A DNA stretch of 64,000 bases from positions 2,666,001-2,730,000 of the forward strand of contig AP009389.1 in the NCBI GenBank assembly GCA_000010565.1, given 5' to 3'. The stretch is from Pelotomaculum thermopropionicum SI. Lineage in GTDB: Bacteria > Bacillota > Desulfotomaculia > Desulfotomaculales > Pelotomaculaceae. Under the pieces are notes generated by a model. The model had not been told where the DNA came from. It saw only the letters and a list, made by a program, of their open reading frames with translations, and searched no databases. The position numbers were made by a program, and so were the translations under genes. Below are positions 36,463-43,819 of the stretch, piece by piece. Position 1 is the stretch's first letter, and every line of letters starts with the position of its first letter.

Positions 36463-37371
36463 TTAAGGCGAGCATTTGGCGCAGATTGACCGGAACAGGG
36501 TGGTGCTCAGGTACCGGTCGCCGCGGTCTGGCAGGATTGCCACAATAACGCCCGACTCCATCCGGCGGGACAGGTGCAGCGCCGCCGCCACGGCCGCGCC
36601 GCTGGACATGCCGGCAAAAATTCCTTCCCTGGTGGCAAGCCGCCTGGCCGTCTCGAAAGCCTCGTCGTCCTCGATGTTGATCTTCTCGTCAAGCAGCTCG
36701 GGGTGGTACACCTTGGGAACGATGGCCTCCTCCATGTTTTTCAGCCCCTGAATGGCGTGGCCTTTCATCGGCTCGACGCCGACGATCTTGATATCCGGCT
36801 TTTTCTCTTTCAGATACCGGCCCGTCCCCATCAGCGTGCCGGTCGTGCCCATGCCGGCAATGAAAACGTCGATGTTCCCGCCGGTCTGGGACAGAATTTC
36901 CGGCCCCGTGGTCTCGTAGTGGGCCAGGGGGTTGTTTTCGTTTTCGAATTGATTGGGCATGTAATACTTATCCGGTTCCCGGCCGATAATCTCGTGGGCC
37001 TTCCGGATTGCGCCGTCGGTGCCTTCTTCCGCAGGAGTGAGGATTACCTCGGCCCCAAAGGCCTCCAGGATGCGGCTCCTTTCCACGCTGACGCAGCCGG
37101 GCATGACCAGCTTGACCTGGTAGCCCTTTGCTGCGCCGATCATGGCCAGCGCTATGCCGGTGTTGCCGGAGGTTGGCTCGAGGATGATCTTGCCCCTGAC
37201 CAGCTCCCCGGACTCCTCCGCTTTTTTAATCATGTAGTAGGCCGGGCGGTCCTTCACCGAACCGCCGGGATTGTTCCCTTCCAGCTTGCCGAAAATTTTC
37301 ACCTTCGGGTTGCCGTTCAAGGTTTTCAGTTCAACCAGCGGCGTATTGCCGATTGTGTTTAACAAATCCAC
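36463..37371 (-). CDS. cysK: Cysteine synthase (O-acetylserine sulfhydrylase)
   Basis: This 302-residue PLP enzyme makes cysteine from O-acetylserine and sulfide. The PLP lysine is in NPGGSVKDRPAYYMI, the substrate loop is PTSGNTGIALAM and the phosphate cup is GMGTTGTLMGTG. GTG at 37371 follows GGAGG with nine-base spacing. The C-terminus ends in ICAKCSP, with two cysteines not typical of the family. Discrimination between CysK and CysM types is not certain. Confidence 0.92.
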   Translation of the reverse strand: MDLLNTIGNTPLVELKTLNGNPKVKIFGKLEGNNPGGSVKDRPAYYMIKKAEESGELVRGKIILEPTSGNTGIALAMIGAAKGYQVKLVMPGCVSVERSRILEAFGAEVILTPAEEGTDGAIRKAHEIIGREPDKYYMPNQFENENNPLAHYETTGPEILSQTGGNIDVFIAGMGTTGTLMGTGRYLKEKKPDIKIVGVEPMKGHAIQGLKNMEEAIVPKVYHPELLDEKINIEDDEAFETARRLATREGIFAGMSSGAAVAAALHLSRRMESGVIVAILPDRGDRYLSTTLFRSICAKCSP

Positions 37372-37407
37372 AAACTGTCGCCTCCAATGACCGTCGCTTT
37401 ATTACTT

Positions 37408-38421
37408 TTATTCGCTGTCTAAAGGAGGTGTTCCTGCCCCTTTTGGGATATTATTGGACAATTCCTCGGCTTGTTTTTTCAATTCCTCAGCTACAGAGCT
37501 CAATTCGCTAACAATAGCATTGATTTCCTCGGTCGAGGCCGCCTGCTGTTGGGCCCCCGCCGACACCTGACCAATGGAATTGGTTATTTCCATAATTGAT
37601 TTTTGCACGTACTGTAAAGTTTGCGTTATATTCTTTACCGATTGTTGAGTTTCCCGGGACAGTTTACGTATCTCACCTGCAACCACATTAAAACCGCGCC
37701 CGGCTTCTCCCACACGGGCCGCCTCAATAGCCGCATTTAAGCCTAACAAATGGGTCTGCTCAGTAATTCTATTAATTAATTCTACTATTTCGTCGGTCTT
37801 TTTTATTTCCTCACTTATACTGTGAGCATAATTATTCAAGTTTTCAGCGGTGGCTGCCAATTCCTCCGCTGTTGCACTAAGGTCAGTGGTAGCCATGGCC
37901 AGGTTGGAGGTGCTTGTTTCCACCTTTTCTGCTGCCTTAACGAGCTTTTCCTGACGTTCGATAGGAGTGACGGTGATCATCGTGCCCACCAACTCGCCGG
38001 TTTCCGGCTCAATCAGCGGGTAACACCGGCCGATATACGGCATGCCGTAGACCTCCGCCCCAACCCTTGCCACCGTCCTTTGCCTGCTCCGGATGGTCTG
38101 CATGGCGGTGCCCCCTTCCTTGTTAGGGTCCCCCTTCTTCGCGGCCAGCTTGACTATTCCGTGCTCGCAGTATATGTTCTTGTACAGGTCGGTAATGTAA
38201 AGGCCTATTTCGTCGCCCAACAGGCCTTTAAGGTGCGGCGCCAGTTTCAGGGCGCAGGTTAAAAGGCCTGGCTCATCTGCGCTTGTATGGCCCGCTACCG
38301 CCTCTTGAACGCTATCGGCTGATCCTTCATCTTCATCACTTAAAGACCGCTGATCCTGCACTTCCTCAAGTTGTCCTTCCAGCAAAGACTCCTTCCTTCT
38401 TAATCCACCGAACAGTGCCAT
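37408..38421 (-). CDS. Soluble methyl-accepting chemotaxis protein
   Basis: This receptor has 337 residues and no membrane segment. After an acidic N-terminal tail (~50 residues) lies a small sensor domain (~residues 55-165) that resembles a cache/PAS-type fold: [19 protein letters not shown], and later [21 protein letters not shown]. The signalling coiled coil is short, with the tip [20 protein letters not shown] and [18 protein letters not shown] at 38421 follows GGGGGAGAG. Such receptors sense intracellular signals; two cysteines in the sensor could bind a metal or redox group. Confidence 0.85.
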   Translation of the reverse strand: MALFGGLRRKESLLEGQLEEVQDQRSLSDEDEGSADSVQEAVAGHTSADEPGLLTCALKLAPHLKGLLGDEIGLYITDLYKNIYCEHGIVKLAAKKGDPNKEGGTAMQTIRSRQRTVARVGAEVYGMPYIGRCYPLIEPETGELVGTMITVTPIERQEKLVKAAEKVETSTSNLAMATTDLSATAEELAATAENLNNYAHSISEEIKKTDEIVELINRITEQTHLLGLNAAIEAARVGEAGRGFNVVAGEIRKLSRETQQSVKNITQTLQYVQKSIMEITNSIGQVSAGAQQQAASTEEINAIVSELSSVAEELKKQAEELSNNIPKGAGTPPLDSE

Positions 38422-38493
38422 CAACGTCTCTCCCCCCGGTAACTTTTGTATTGCACGGCAGCCTTATACCGATAAGCCAAGGCTCCTTAAACT

Positions 38494-38562
38494 GGTTTAA
38501 CAATGTCAAATGCTGTTTTTATAAAAACCAAAAACTAATTGTTAATTTGACATTGTTAAACC
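38494..38562. repeat. Perfect 18-bp inverted repeat with a 33-base spacer
   Basis: GGTTTAACAATGTCAAAT (38494-38511) and its exact complement (38545-38562) flank an AT-rich spacer of 33 bases. It lies 70 bases upstream of the soluble chemoreceptor gene. It could be a large RNA hairpin, a regulator site or the ends of a tiny mobile element. No target duplication was found. Confidence 0.75.
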
Positions 38563-38640
38563 TCGTTTTGTTTTACTTTTCTATACCATTCCTTAAAACT
38601 CCTTCCGTTCCCGCGCAACTTTATCCGGATTGCTGCCCTT

Positions 38641-38662
38641 AAAAAAATAAAGCCCGCCGGGC
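38641..38662 (-). terminator. Weak terminator after the SplB-like gene
   Basis: On the minus strand GCCC-GGC-GGGC followed by TTTATTTTTTT lies 25 bases after the stop. The stem is only four to five pairs, so this is tentative. Confidence 0.35.
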
Positions 38663-38686
38663 AGGGCAGGGTTTGCCAAAAACCTC

Positions 38687-39487
38687 CTAAACAAGCAGCA
38701 GCCGGCAGCCGAAGTGGCCGGAAATTCCGGCAAGCAGCTTCTTTATTTTATTCCGGTAAGGCTCCCGGGCGGCCAGATAAAGCTCCAGGTCCGCCAGCGC
38801 GGCGGGAAAATGCCTGCGGTAAATATTTTTGAGCCGCCGGACCACCGCCGGGTAGGGATTCAGGGTGTCCGCCAGGACCTCCCTTACCCCTGCCTGCTTA
38901 AGCGCGCCGAACAGGGCGGCCAGGGCCTCCTCGCCGTCCCCCACCCCCGGCAAAAGGGGGGCGATAAAAACCCAGACCGGTATGCCGGCCTCACCCAGTT
39001 GCCGGGCGGCGGCCAGGCGCAGGCCGGGCGGCGAGGCCCCGGGTTCCAAAAGGCGCGCCGCCTTTTCGTCCACGGTGGTTACGGTAAAGCCCACCGAGCA
39101 GCGGGAAAGCTCCTTCAGGAGGGAAATGTCCCTGACGACCAGGGCGGATTTCGTGAGAATATCCACTTCCAGCGAGGGATGCCGGGCCAGGACGGCCAGG
39201 CAGGAACGGGTCAGCCCGTAGCGGGCTTCTGCCGGCTGGTAGGCGTCGGTGACGGTGCCCAGCAGCAGCCGTCCTGCCGGCGCGCGCCGGCCGCCCAACT
39301 GCTTCTGCAAAACCTGGGGGAAGTTCACCTTGGCGTCGGCAAACTCCCCCCACGGCTCTCTGCGGCCGGTGAAGCGGCACATAAAGGAAGCATAGCAGTA
39401 CACGCACCCGTGCGCACAACCCACATACGGGTTCAGGCAGTAACTGTAGCCGGGAATGCCCGTTTTGGTAAGGGCCGTCTTGCACAT
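38687..39487 (-). CDS. SplB-like radical SAM protein
   Basis: This 266-residue radical SAM enzyme has the CxxxCxxC motif in VGCAHGCVYCYA near residue 32, preceded by CLNPYVGC, and TVTDAYQPAEARYGLTRSCL, which is the layout of the spore-photoproduct-lyase-related group (Rv2578c/SplB-like). True SplB has a conserved cysteine that I cannot place here, so DNA repair of spore photoproduct is possible but not secure. ATG at 39487 follows AGGAG; the frame upstream has no site. Monocistronic. Confidence 0.75.
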   Translation of the reverse strand: MCKTALTKTGIPGYSYCLNPYVGCAHGCVYCYASFMCRFTGRREPWGEFADAKVNFPQVLQKQLGGRRAPAGRLLLGTVTDAYQPAEARYGLTRSCLAVLARHPSLEVDILTKSALVVRDISLLKELSRCSVGFTVTTVDEKAARLLEPGASPPGLRLAAARQLGEAGIPVWVFIAPLLPGVGDGEEALAALFGALKQAGVREVLADTLNPYPAVVRRLKNIYRRHFPAALADLELYLAAREPYRNKIKKLLAGISGHFGCRLLLV

Positions 39488-39636
39488 TACTTCTCCTGGC
39501 AAAACTAAACCGGGCAAAACAAAGTCTCCTCTGATTAGACTGTGTCAGCCATTTTTGGGGCCGGCAAGGCAACTTTAAAGATGTCCGCCTTCGTCTCCAG
39601 GCATTTTCGCAGGGACAAATCACTGTCGCAGGCTTT

Positions 39637-40437
39637 TTAATAGGTGAAAGCAACGTTGCCGATGATCCGGCTTAAAGGCCTGGACCACAGCCACGGGTTG
39701 TCTACGTAAGTGGCAAAGAAGTAAACCGCCCCGTTGGTGGGGTCCCATCCTCTCAGCGCGTCTGCGGCCGCCATTATGGATTCGGTGCTCGGACGGACGT
39801 TTATCCATCCGTTCATAACGGGCTCAAACTGGTAGGTGCCGTCCTCGTACTGGTAGATGACCTCCGGAATCGAATCGGGAAAGCCGGGGTCTTCAACCCG
39901 GTTTAGCACCACGGCCCCCACCGCCACTTTGCCCTCATAAGGCTCTGCATCCGCCTCGGCCGTTATCAGCCTGGCCAGCAGGTCAAATTCGGCCAGGCTC
40001 GGCCTTTTAAAGCCGCCCCTGCTCACTTCCGGCAACTGCCGCCACACTGCCTCGCCTGAACTTGCAGGTATGTACAGCACCATACCGGGGTAAATTTGCG
40101 GGCCGGTTAAACCGTTTGCCCACATGATTTCCTGGTAGCCCATGCCGAATTTCTGCCCAATCAGGTAAAGGCTGTCCCCCGTCCGGACGGTATAATAGGT
40201 TGAACTTCTCTTCGCCCCGCTTTCCGGAATGTAGAGCTGCTGGCCCGGGTAAATCATTGAATCCCAGATGCCGTTTGCCTCCATCAGCGAATCTAAAGAA
40301 ACGCCGTAAGCGCGGCTGATAGTAAAAAGGCTTTCTCCCGGCGAAACATAGTGGACTGCGGCCTGGGCCCCCACAGGCAGGACAAGCACCAAAAGCAAAA
40401 CGAAAAGCCCCATAAAAAAACGGGTAACCTGAAACAT
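39637..40437 (-). CDS. LysM-SleB-type cell-wall hydrolase
   Basis: This 266-residue exported hydrolase has a signal peptide at residues 1-27 (FMGLFVLLLVLVLPVGAQA). LysM 1 (HYVSPGESLFTISRAYGVSL) and LysM 2 (YTVRTGDSLYLIGQKFGMGY) bind peptidoglycan. A SleB/CwlJ-type hydrolase domain at ~150-266 has LLARLITAEADAEPYEGKVA with the catalytic glutamate, and ends in GNVAFTY. It could act in spore-cortex lysis or in wall growth. It is preceded by a c-di-AMP riboswitch, matching the known control of cell-wall hydrolases in Firmicutes. ATG follows AAAGGAGGGG, just outside the riboswitch. Confidence 0.9.
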   Translation of the reverse strand: MFQVTRFFMGLFVLLLVLVLPVGAQAAVHYVSPGESLFTISRAYGVSLDSLMEANGIWDSMIYPGQQLYIPESGAKRSSTYYTVRTGDSLYLIGQKFGMGYQEIMWANGLTGPQIYPGMVLYIPASSGEAVWRQLPEVSRGGFKRPSLAEFDLLARLITAEADAEPYEGKVAVGAVVLNRVEDPGFPDSIPEVIYQYEDGTYQFEPVMNGWINVRPSTESIMAAADALRGWDPTNGAVYFFATYVDNPWLWSRPLSRIIGNVAFTY

Positions 40438-40452
40438 ATAAAACCCCTCCTT

Positions 40453-40660
40453 TGGCCTCCGAGGTTAGTTGAAGGGTTCGGGTTAGAGGGTACCCTACGG
40501 TTTCAGAACCGGCTGCCATAGGCAGGAAGCCTGATTCCTGCCGGAATTTGCCTCGCAAACCCGCTAAGGCGGCTTACGGCTTAACGGCTTCCGGCTTCTG
40601 AATCCGATTCACCCCAAAAGGTATTGTCCCCCGTACCCCGGCTTGTCCGGGGATTCGGCC
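40453..40660 (-). promoter_or_regulatory. c-di-AMP (ydaO/yuaA) riboswitch
   Basis: On the minus strand the leader of the LysM/SleB gene contains the conserved blocks of this class: CCCCGG...CCGGGG with GGGGGACAATAC, then GGGGTGAATC, and the 3' part GTAGGGTACCC followed by GAACCC and AACTAACCTCGGAGGC. Between the blocks is an expanded stem region (about 100 bases, 40500-40600) with repeated AAGCCG words. The ribosome site AAAGGAGGGG starts directly after the last conserved block, so control could act on translation; I see no intrinsic terminator. Confidence 0.9.
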
Positions 40661-40670
40661 TTTTTGTACA

Positions 40671-40699
40671 ATTATACAGGTTTCCCGTTTGTTTGACTA
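40671..40699 (-). promoter_or_regulatory. Promoter of the riboswitch-LysM/SleB transcript
   Basis: On the minus strand TATAAT (40676-40671) lies 17 bases after a weak -35 (TAGTCA, 40699-40694). The transcript would begin just before the riboswitch. Confidence 0.55.
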
Positions 40700-40746
40700 T
40701 AGCTCAAATATTAGCAGGCCTGCTACATGATGGCAAGGCGCCCCCC

Positions 40747-40773
40747 AAAAAAATAACCCCTCAAAGGGGTATT
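40747..40773 (-). terminator. Intrinsic terminator after the zinc-ribbon gene
   Basis: On the minus strand ACCCC-TTTGA-GGGGT with flanking A/T pairs and TATTTTTTT begins at the stop codon of the gene at 40772-41161. Confidence 0.8.
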
Positions 40774-41161
40774 ATTCTTTCGGCTCTTCCGGTACTGCCC
40801 TGGCCCCGCAATTAAAGCAGAACTTTGCAGTAAGGGGAAGCTCCGTCTGGCATTCGGGGCAAACCGGCGGCTTTGGATGGAGCCTGTCAATTTGTTCCTG
40901 CAGGCCGGCAATTTCGTCCTCAAGGATTCTGGTATTTTTGAGCAGGCGCTCCACCTCTTCTTCCAGGTCTTTTTCTCCCTTGTACTGCATGTAGACAAGG
41001 TTGCCCAGGGCGGAAATGTTGTTTTCCATTTCCTTTTCCAGCTTCGCTATTTCAAACTTCAGCCTGGCCGTTTCAACCAGGTCGCTGGACTTTTTGCCGA
41101 GGGTTCTGGCACCTTCGCTGATAGTTCTGGCCCCTTCTGTGACCTTTTTAAAAATTTCCAT
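40772..41161 (-). CDS. Coiled-coil zinc-ribbon protein
   Basis: This protein of 129 residues is mostly helical (residues ~1-95, heptad-rich, with LEKEMENNISALGNLVYMQY and LEEEVERLLKNTRILEDEI). It ends in a zinc ribbon, CPECQTELPLTAKFCFNCG, with the two CxxC knuckles complete. Such proteins are widespread in Firmicutes and mostly uncharacterised; some associate with membranes or other proteins. AGGAGGG precedes the ATG. Translation may couple with the RNase HI-like gene 36 bases upstream. Confidence 0.8.
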   Translation of the reverse strand: MEIFKKVTEGARTISEGARTLGKKSSDLVETARLKFEIAKLEKEMENNISALGNLVYMQYKGEKDLEEEVERLLKNTRILEDEIAGLQEQIDRLHPKPPVCPECQTELPLTAKFCFNCGARAVPEEPKE

Positions 41162-41197
41162 TACGGCGTCCCTCCTTTCTTTAAATTATTTTCTAAA

Positions 41198-41641
41198 CTA
41201 CCTTACTTTATCCAGCCACTCCTGGTAACTGTCAAGCTCACGGTTGACGGCATCGTCGGCCAGCTTATTCTCCTCCCTGGGAACATGCTTTAAGGTCAAC
41301 TTCAGGCCGGGCGTAATGGCAAGGTTCTCCCACACTCTTTCTGCAATCTTCCTTAAAGAAGGCTCCTTGATTTTATACTGCCTGTTGAACTGGCGCACCA
41401 CCAGCTCGCTGTCCGCCCTCACCTCCGCTTCCAGGCTGCCGTACTGGCCTGCCAGGTGGACCAGGGCGTTCACCGCCCCTTCCAGGGCGCTCCACTCGGC
41501 AAAATTGTTGGTCAGCGACGGGCCCAGGAACTTGCTTTTGGTAGCCAGCACCCTGCCCTCCTCATCGGTGACGACCATTGCGGCCGCCGCAGGGCCGGGG
41601 TTGCCGCGGCTCCCTCCATCTATATTCACAAATACTTTCAG
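41198..41641 (-). CDS. RNase HI-like protein, probable CTG start
   Basis: This protein of ~147 residues has an RNase H fold with the four catalytic acidic residues in place: NIDGGSRGNPGPAA (Asp), FAEWSAL (Glu), RADSELVVRQ (Asp) and NKLADDAVN (Asp). It would cleave RNA in RNA-DNA hybrids. The only standard start, GTG at 41629, removes the first beta strand and lies 20 bases from the ribosome site. A CTG at 41641 follows GGAGG by eight bases and restores the family N-terminus (KVFVNIDGG). A stop directly upstream of the CTG excludes a longer frame. Confidence 0.85.
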   Translation of the reverse strand: MKVFVNIDGGSRGNPGPAAAAMVVTDEEGRVLATKSKFLGPSLTNNFAEWSALEGAVNALVHLAGQYGSLEAEVRADSELVVRQFNRQYKIKEPSLRKIAERVWENLAITPGLKLTLKHVPREENKLADDAVNRELDSYQEWLDKVR

Positions 41642-41829
41642 TCAGAACACCTCCGCCTGCATGTTTTTCAGACAGCTCTCCGATCCTCCCGGCGTTAGTA
41701 TTCGCCGGCATCTCCCGAATTACCTGCATTTCTTCCGGACGGCAAAATTTTGTTTTACATTCCCCGCATTATATTATCATTATATTATCATTGGGCAAAT
41801 AGTTTTGGCACCAAATAGGTACCATTTAA

Positions 41830-41860
41830 ATAAATTAGCCCCCGGGCAAAAACCCGGAGG
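41830..41860 (-). terminator. GC-rich hairpin, possible second terminator
   Basis: On the minus strand CCTCCGGG-TTTTTG-CCCGGGGG (eight pairs, including a G-T) is followed by CTAATTTATTT. It lies downstream of the structured RNA region and could stop leftover transcription before the RNase HI-like gene. Confidence 0.4.
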
Positions 41861-41893
41861 CCTTGATTTCTCTGGAGCCTAACATATCCCACA

Positions 41894-41925
41894 AATTAAA
41901 AAGGGAGTTGTATTAACAACTCCCT
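41894..41925 (-). terminator. Intrinsic terminator of the DUF3800/structured RNA transcript
   Basis: On the minus strand AGGGAGTTG-TTAATA-CAACTCCCT is a perfect nine-base stem followed by TTTTTAATTT. Confidence 0.85.
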
Positions 41926-42037
41926 AAACTCTTGGTGCCTCCGGGCTGGCTATCTTATAGATAGCTTATGCCTTTAGTGTTGTGGCACAGTTGCCGGAGG
42001 TCTTACCCAAAACTTTGATCAAACTTTGTTCAAAGTT
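41894..42037 (-). ncRNA. Candidate structured RNA downstream of the DUF3800 gene
   Basis: On the minus strand the 3' region of the DUF3800 gene can fold as a three-way junction. P1 is CCTCCGG/CCGGAGG (42000-41994 with 41944-41938), P2 is TGCC/GGCA closing an 11-base loop, and P3 is GCTATCT/AGATAGC with a 3-base loop. It is preceded by an AACTTTG/CAAAGTT stem with an extra CAAAGTT repeat (42037-42009) and followed by a strong terminator. RNA motifs associated with DUF3800 genes have been reported by comparative genomics; whether this is one of them needs an Rfam search. It could be a separate small RNA or a 3' UTR element. Confidence 0.5.
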
Positions 42038-42074
42038 ATTCTAACATGGAATACGCATCGCAGTCAAATGTTAT

Positions 42075-42719
42075 TTATTTGCCAAAACCGGTAATTGGAA
42101 ATTTTAGTCTCTTTTTGACAAGCCTCCAGATAAAAGGCGAATATAAGTCAGTATTAGGGTAATTCTCTCTGCCCCATAATGCATTACAGATAAAATCAGC
42201 CGCCTGGATTTCAAAGAAATGTTGGGAATCTAGGTATTTAACACTCACATATGTCTGCTTCCTTAGTCCAAAATTTAGTTTAATTGCAATGTAATCTTCA
42301 AAAGAATTCAATGAGCCAACTTTTAAAGATTTATTGTCTATAGTAAAGTTAAGTTCAGTAAAATTATTTGTACTTCTAATATATCTAGCAACTAGACCAA
42401 GTTGGTAATTATAAAACCTATTATAATTACTCTCAAGCAGATTATAGTCTAAGTGGTTTTTATCAACTACTATATAATAAATATCTATATTTTCTTTGGC
42501 TAACTTCCTTATAATATAATCTTTTGCAATACTGGGGCAATTATTAGCTTTAATTTCTGGGAGTGCTGAAAGGCTGGGAAACTGTTCTCTAACATCTTTT
42601 ACAGCTCTTCTCATAACAGCTCGAATTCTGTATTGGTTCTGTGTCACATAACCGCCAATTACAAAATATCTTTCAGTATTTCTATCCCAATTCCCAGATT
42701 CATCAAAAATTAAATTCAT
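42075..42719 (-). CDS. DUF3800 protein (RNase H-like fold)
   Basis: This protein of 214 residues has the acidic motif set of the DUF3800 family: LIFDESGNW at the start followed by FVIGGYV, EIKANN, TIDNKS and, near the C-terminus, FEIQAADFICNALWG. The spacing of D, E, D and D residues suggests a metal-dependent nuclease-like site. Family members are found with mobile elements and defence loci, and function is mostly unknown. ATG at 42719 follows GAGAGG. It is more AT-rich than its neighbours, stands alone between a tRNA-Thr and RNase HI-like gene, and is followed by a structured RNA candidate. Confidence 0.82.
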   Translation of the reverse strand: MNLIFDESGNWDRNTERYFVIGGYVTQNQYRIRAVMRRAVKDVREQFPSLSALPEIKANNCPSIAKDYIIRKLAKENIDIYYIVVDKNHLDYNLLESNYNRFYNYQLGLVARYIRSTNNFTELNFTIDNKSLKVGSLNSFEDYIAIKLNFGLRKQTYVSVKYLDSQHFFEIQAADFICNALWGRENYPNTDLYSPFIWRLVKKRLKFPITGFGK

Positions 42720-42840
42720 GTCGAAATGCCTCTCTTTCGTATATAGTAGCATTTCGACAAATTTTCAGATTATCCTTGTAATAAAGATTCCTCTTGAATG
42801 TAAGGGATAAACTTATATCCCTATTACTTGCAGGTCTAAC

Positions 42841-42861
42841 AAAAAACGGCTTAAAGCCGTT
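42841..42861 (-). terminator. Terminator hairpin between tRNA-Thr and the DUF3800 gene
   Basis: On the minus strand AACGGCTT-T-AAGCCGTT followed by TTTT forms a short hairpin. It lies about 95 bases beyond the first tRNA terminator and may be a backup. Confidence 0.5.
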
Positions 42862-42943
42862 AAGACAACATGCGAAAAGGGAACTTGAGGAAAAGCTGCG
42901 GACGTTTAAAAAGATACTGGCCGAGGCAACTACGACAAATGGT

Positions 42944-42975
42944 AAAAAATACAAAAGCCGCAATCCCTTGCGGCT
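42944..42975 (-). terminator. Intrinsic terminator after tRNA-Thr
   Basis: On the minus strand AGCCGCAA-GGGA-TTGCGGCT is followed by TTTGTATTTTTT, 13 bases after the tRNA 3' end. Confidence 0.85.
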
Positions 42976-42987
42976 GTAAGTTTTTCA

Positions 42988-43062
42988 TGGAGCCGATGGC
43001 GGGATTCGAACCCGCGACCTGCGCATTACGAGTGCGCTGCTCTACCCCTGAGCCACACCGGC
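42988..43062 (-). tRNA. tRNA-Thr (anticodon CGT)
   Basis: The minus strand gives a full cloverleaf: acceptor GCCGGTG with CATCGGC, D arm GCTC/GAGC, anticodon loop CTCGTAA (CGT, reading ACG), T arm GCGGG-TTCGAAT-CCCGC, and an encoded CCA. It borders the DUF3800 gene, so it could mark an integration site. Confidence 0.95.
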
Positions 43063-43093
43063 ACGCCCGTTTCAACCGTAAGCAGTGTATATT

Positions 43094-43645
43094 TTACCCC
43101 ACCGGTATTGAAAAGTCAACCGGGCCTTCCCTCCCCTGCACTTTTTCAAGTGTTAAAAGGTATTTTTTCATCTGAAGGCCACCGCCGAAACCGCCCAGAG
43201 AGCCGGTGGAAGCAATTACCCGGTGGCAGGGGACCACCAGGGGGGTACGGTTGGCCCGCATGACGCCGCCTACCGCCCGCGCTCCTTTAGGGGATCCTGC
43301 CTGCCGGGCGATCTGGCCGTAGGAGCGGACCTCGCCGTAAGGTATGGCCCTGGTTACTTCCAGCACCCGCCGCTGGAACGGGGTGTAGCCCGACCAGTCC
43401 ACCGCCGCCGAAAATGTTACCTTTTCGCCCCGGAAATAACGTTCCATTTCATCAATCAGCTCCTGCACCCGGCCGTCAAGAGCTGTTGCGGCAGCCAGGG
43501 AACAGGGGGAAGTCCGCAGCCCGTTGCCCAGTTCTAGGAGCGCGGCCTTTTGGCTGGGCTGCGGCAGCGTCAGGGCAACCAGCCCTGATTCCGACCAGGC
43601 CCCGGCCATCCAGCCGGGCCGGACGCGAAATAAAAACGCCTGCAT
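43094..43645 (-). CDS. ogt: Methylated-DNA-[protein]-cysteine S-methyltransferase
   Basis: This 183-residue DNA-repair protein transfers the methyl group from O6-methylguanine to its own cysteine. The active site PCHRVIAS is present, with the helix-turn-helix VRSYGQIARQAGSPKGARAVGG and the RAVGGVMRANR arginine finger region. The N-terminal ~85 residues are a variable domain. ATG follows GAGG. Monocistronic. Confidence 0.93.
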   Translation of the reverse strand: MQAFLFRVRPGWMAGAWSESGLVALTLPQPSQKAALLELGNGLRTSPCSLAAATALDGRVQELIDEMERYFRGEKVTFSAAVDWSGYTPFQRRVLEVTRAIPYGEVRSYGQIARQAGSPKGARAVGGVMRANRTPLVVPCHRVIASTGSLGGFGGGLQMKKYLLTLEKVQGREGPVDFSIPVG

Positions 43646-43751
43646 TTAAAACACCTCACGGCACAGAAAACCGGACCTGGGACGAACCGGCCATACGTCT
43701 CTGGCTAGCATTATAATACACGATGTTTAATCTGGACAATACATGCCGGTG

Positions 43752-43778
43752 AAAAAAGCCGGGCAAAAATTACCCGGC
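43752..43778 (-). terminator. Intrinsic terminator after the AOR gene
   Basis: On the minus strand GCCGGG-TAATTTTTG-CCCGGC followed by TTTTTT lies about 40 bases after the aldehyde oxidoreductase stop. Confidence 0.85.
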
Positions 43779-43819
43779 ATTTATTCAAATATTTAAATAG
43801 TTTTTTATCTTTAAAATAT

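Noticed and set aside
41741-41792. Tandem ATTATATTATC words as a CRISPR or iteron array
   Set aside because: Only two 11-base copies without spacers, in AT-rich intergenic DNA.
42794-42979. Possible 61-residue plus-strand protein between the DUF3800 gene and tRNA-Thr
   Set aside because: It runs through two minus-strand terminator hairpins, has only a TTG-type start and no similarity that I recognise.
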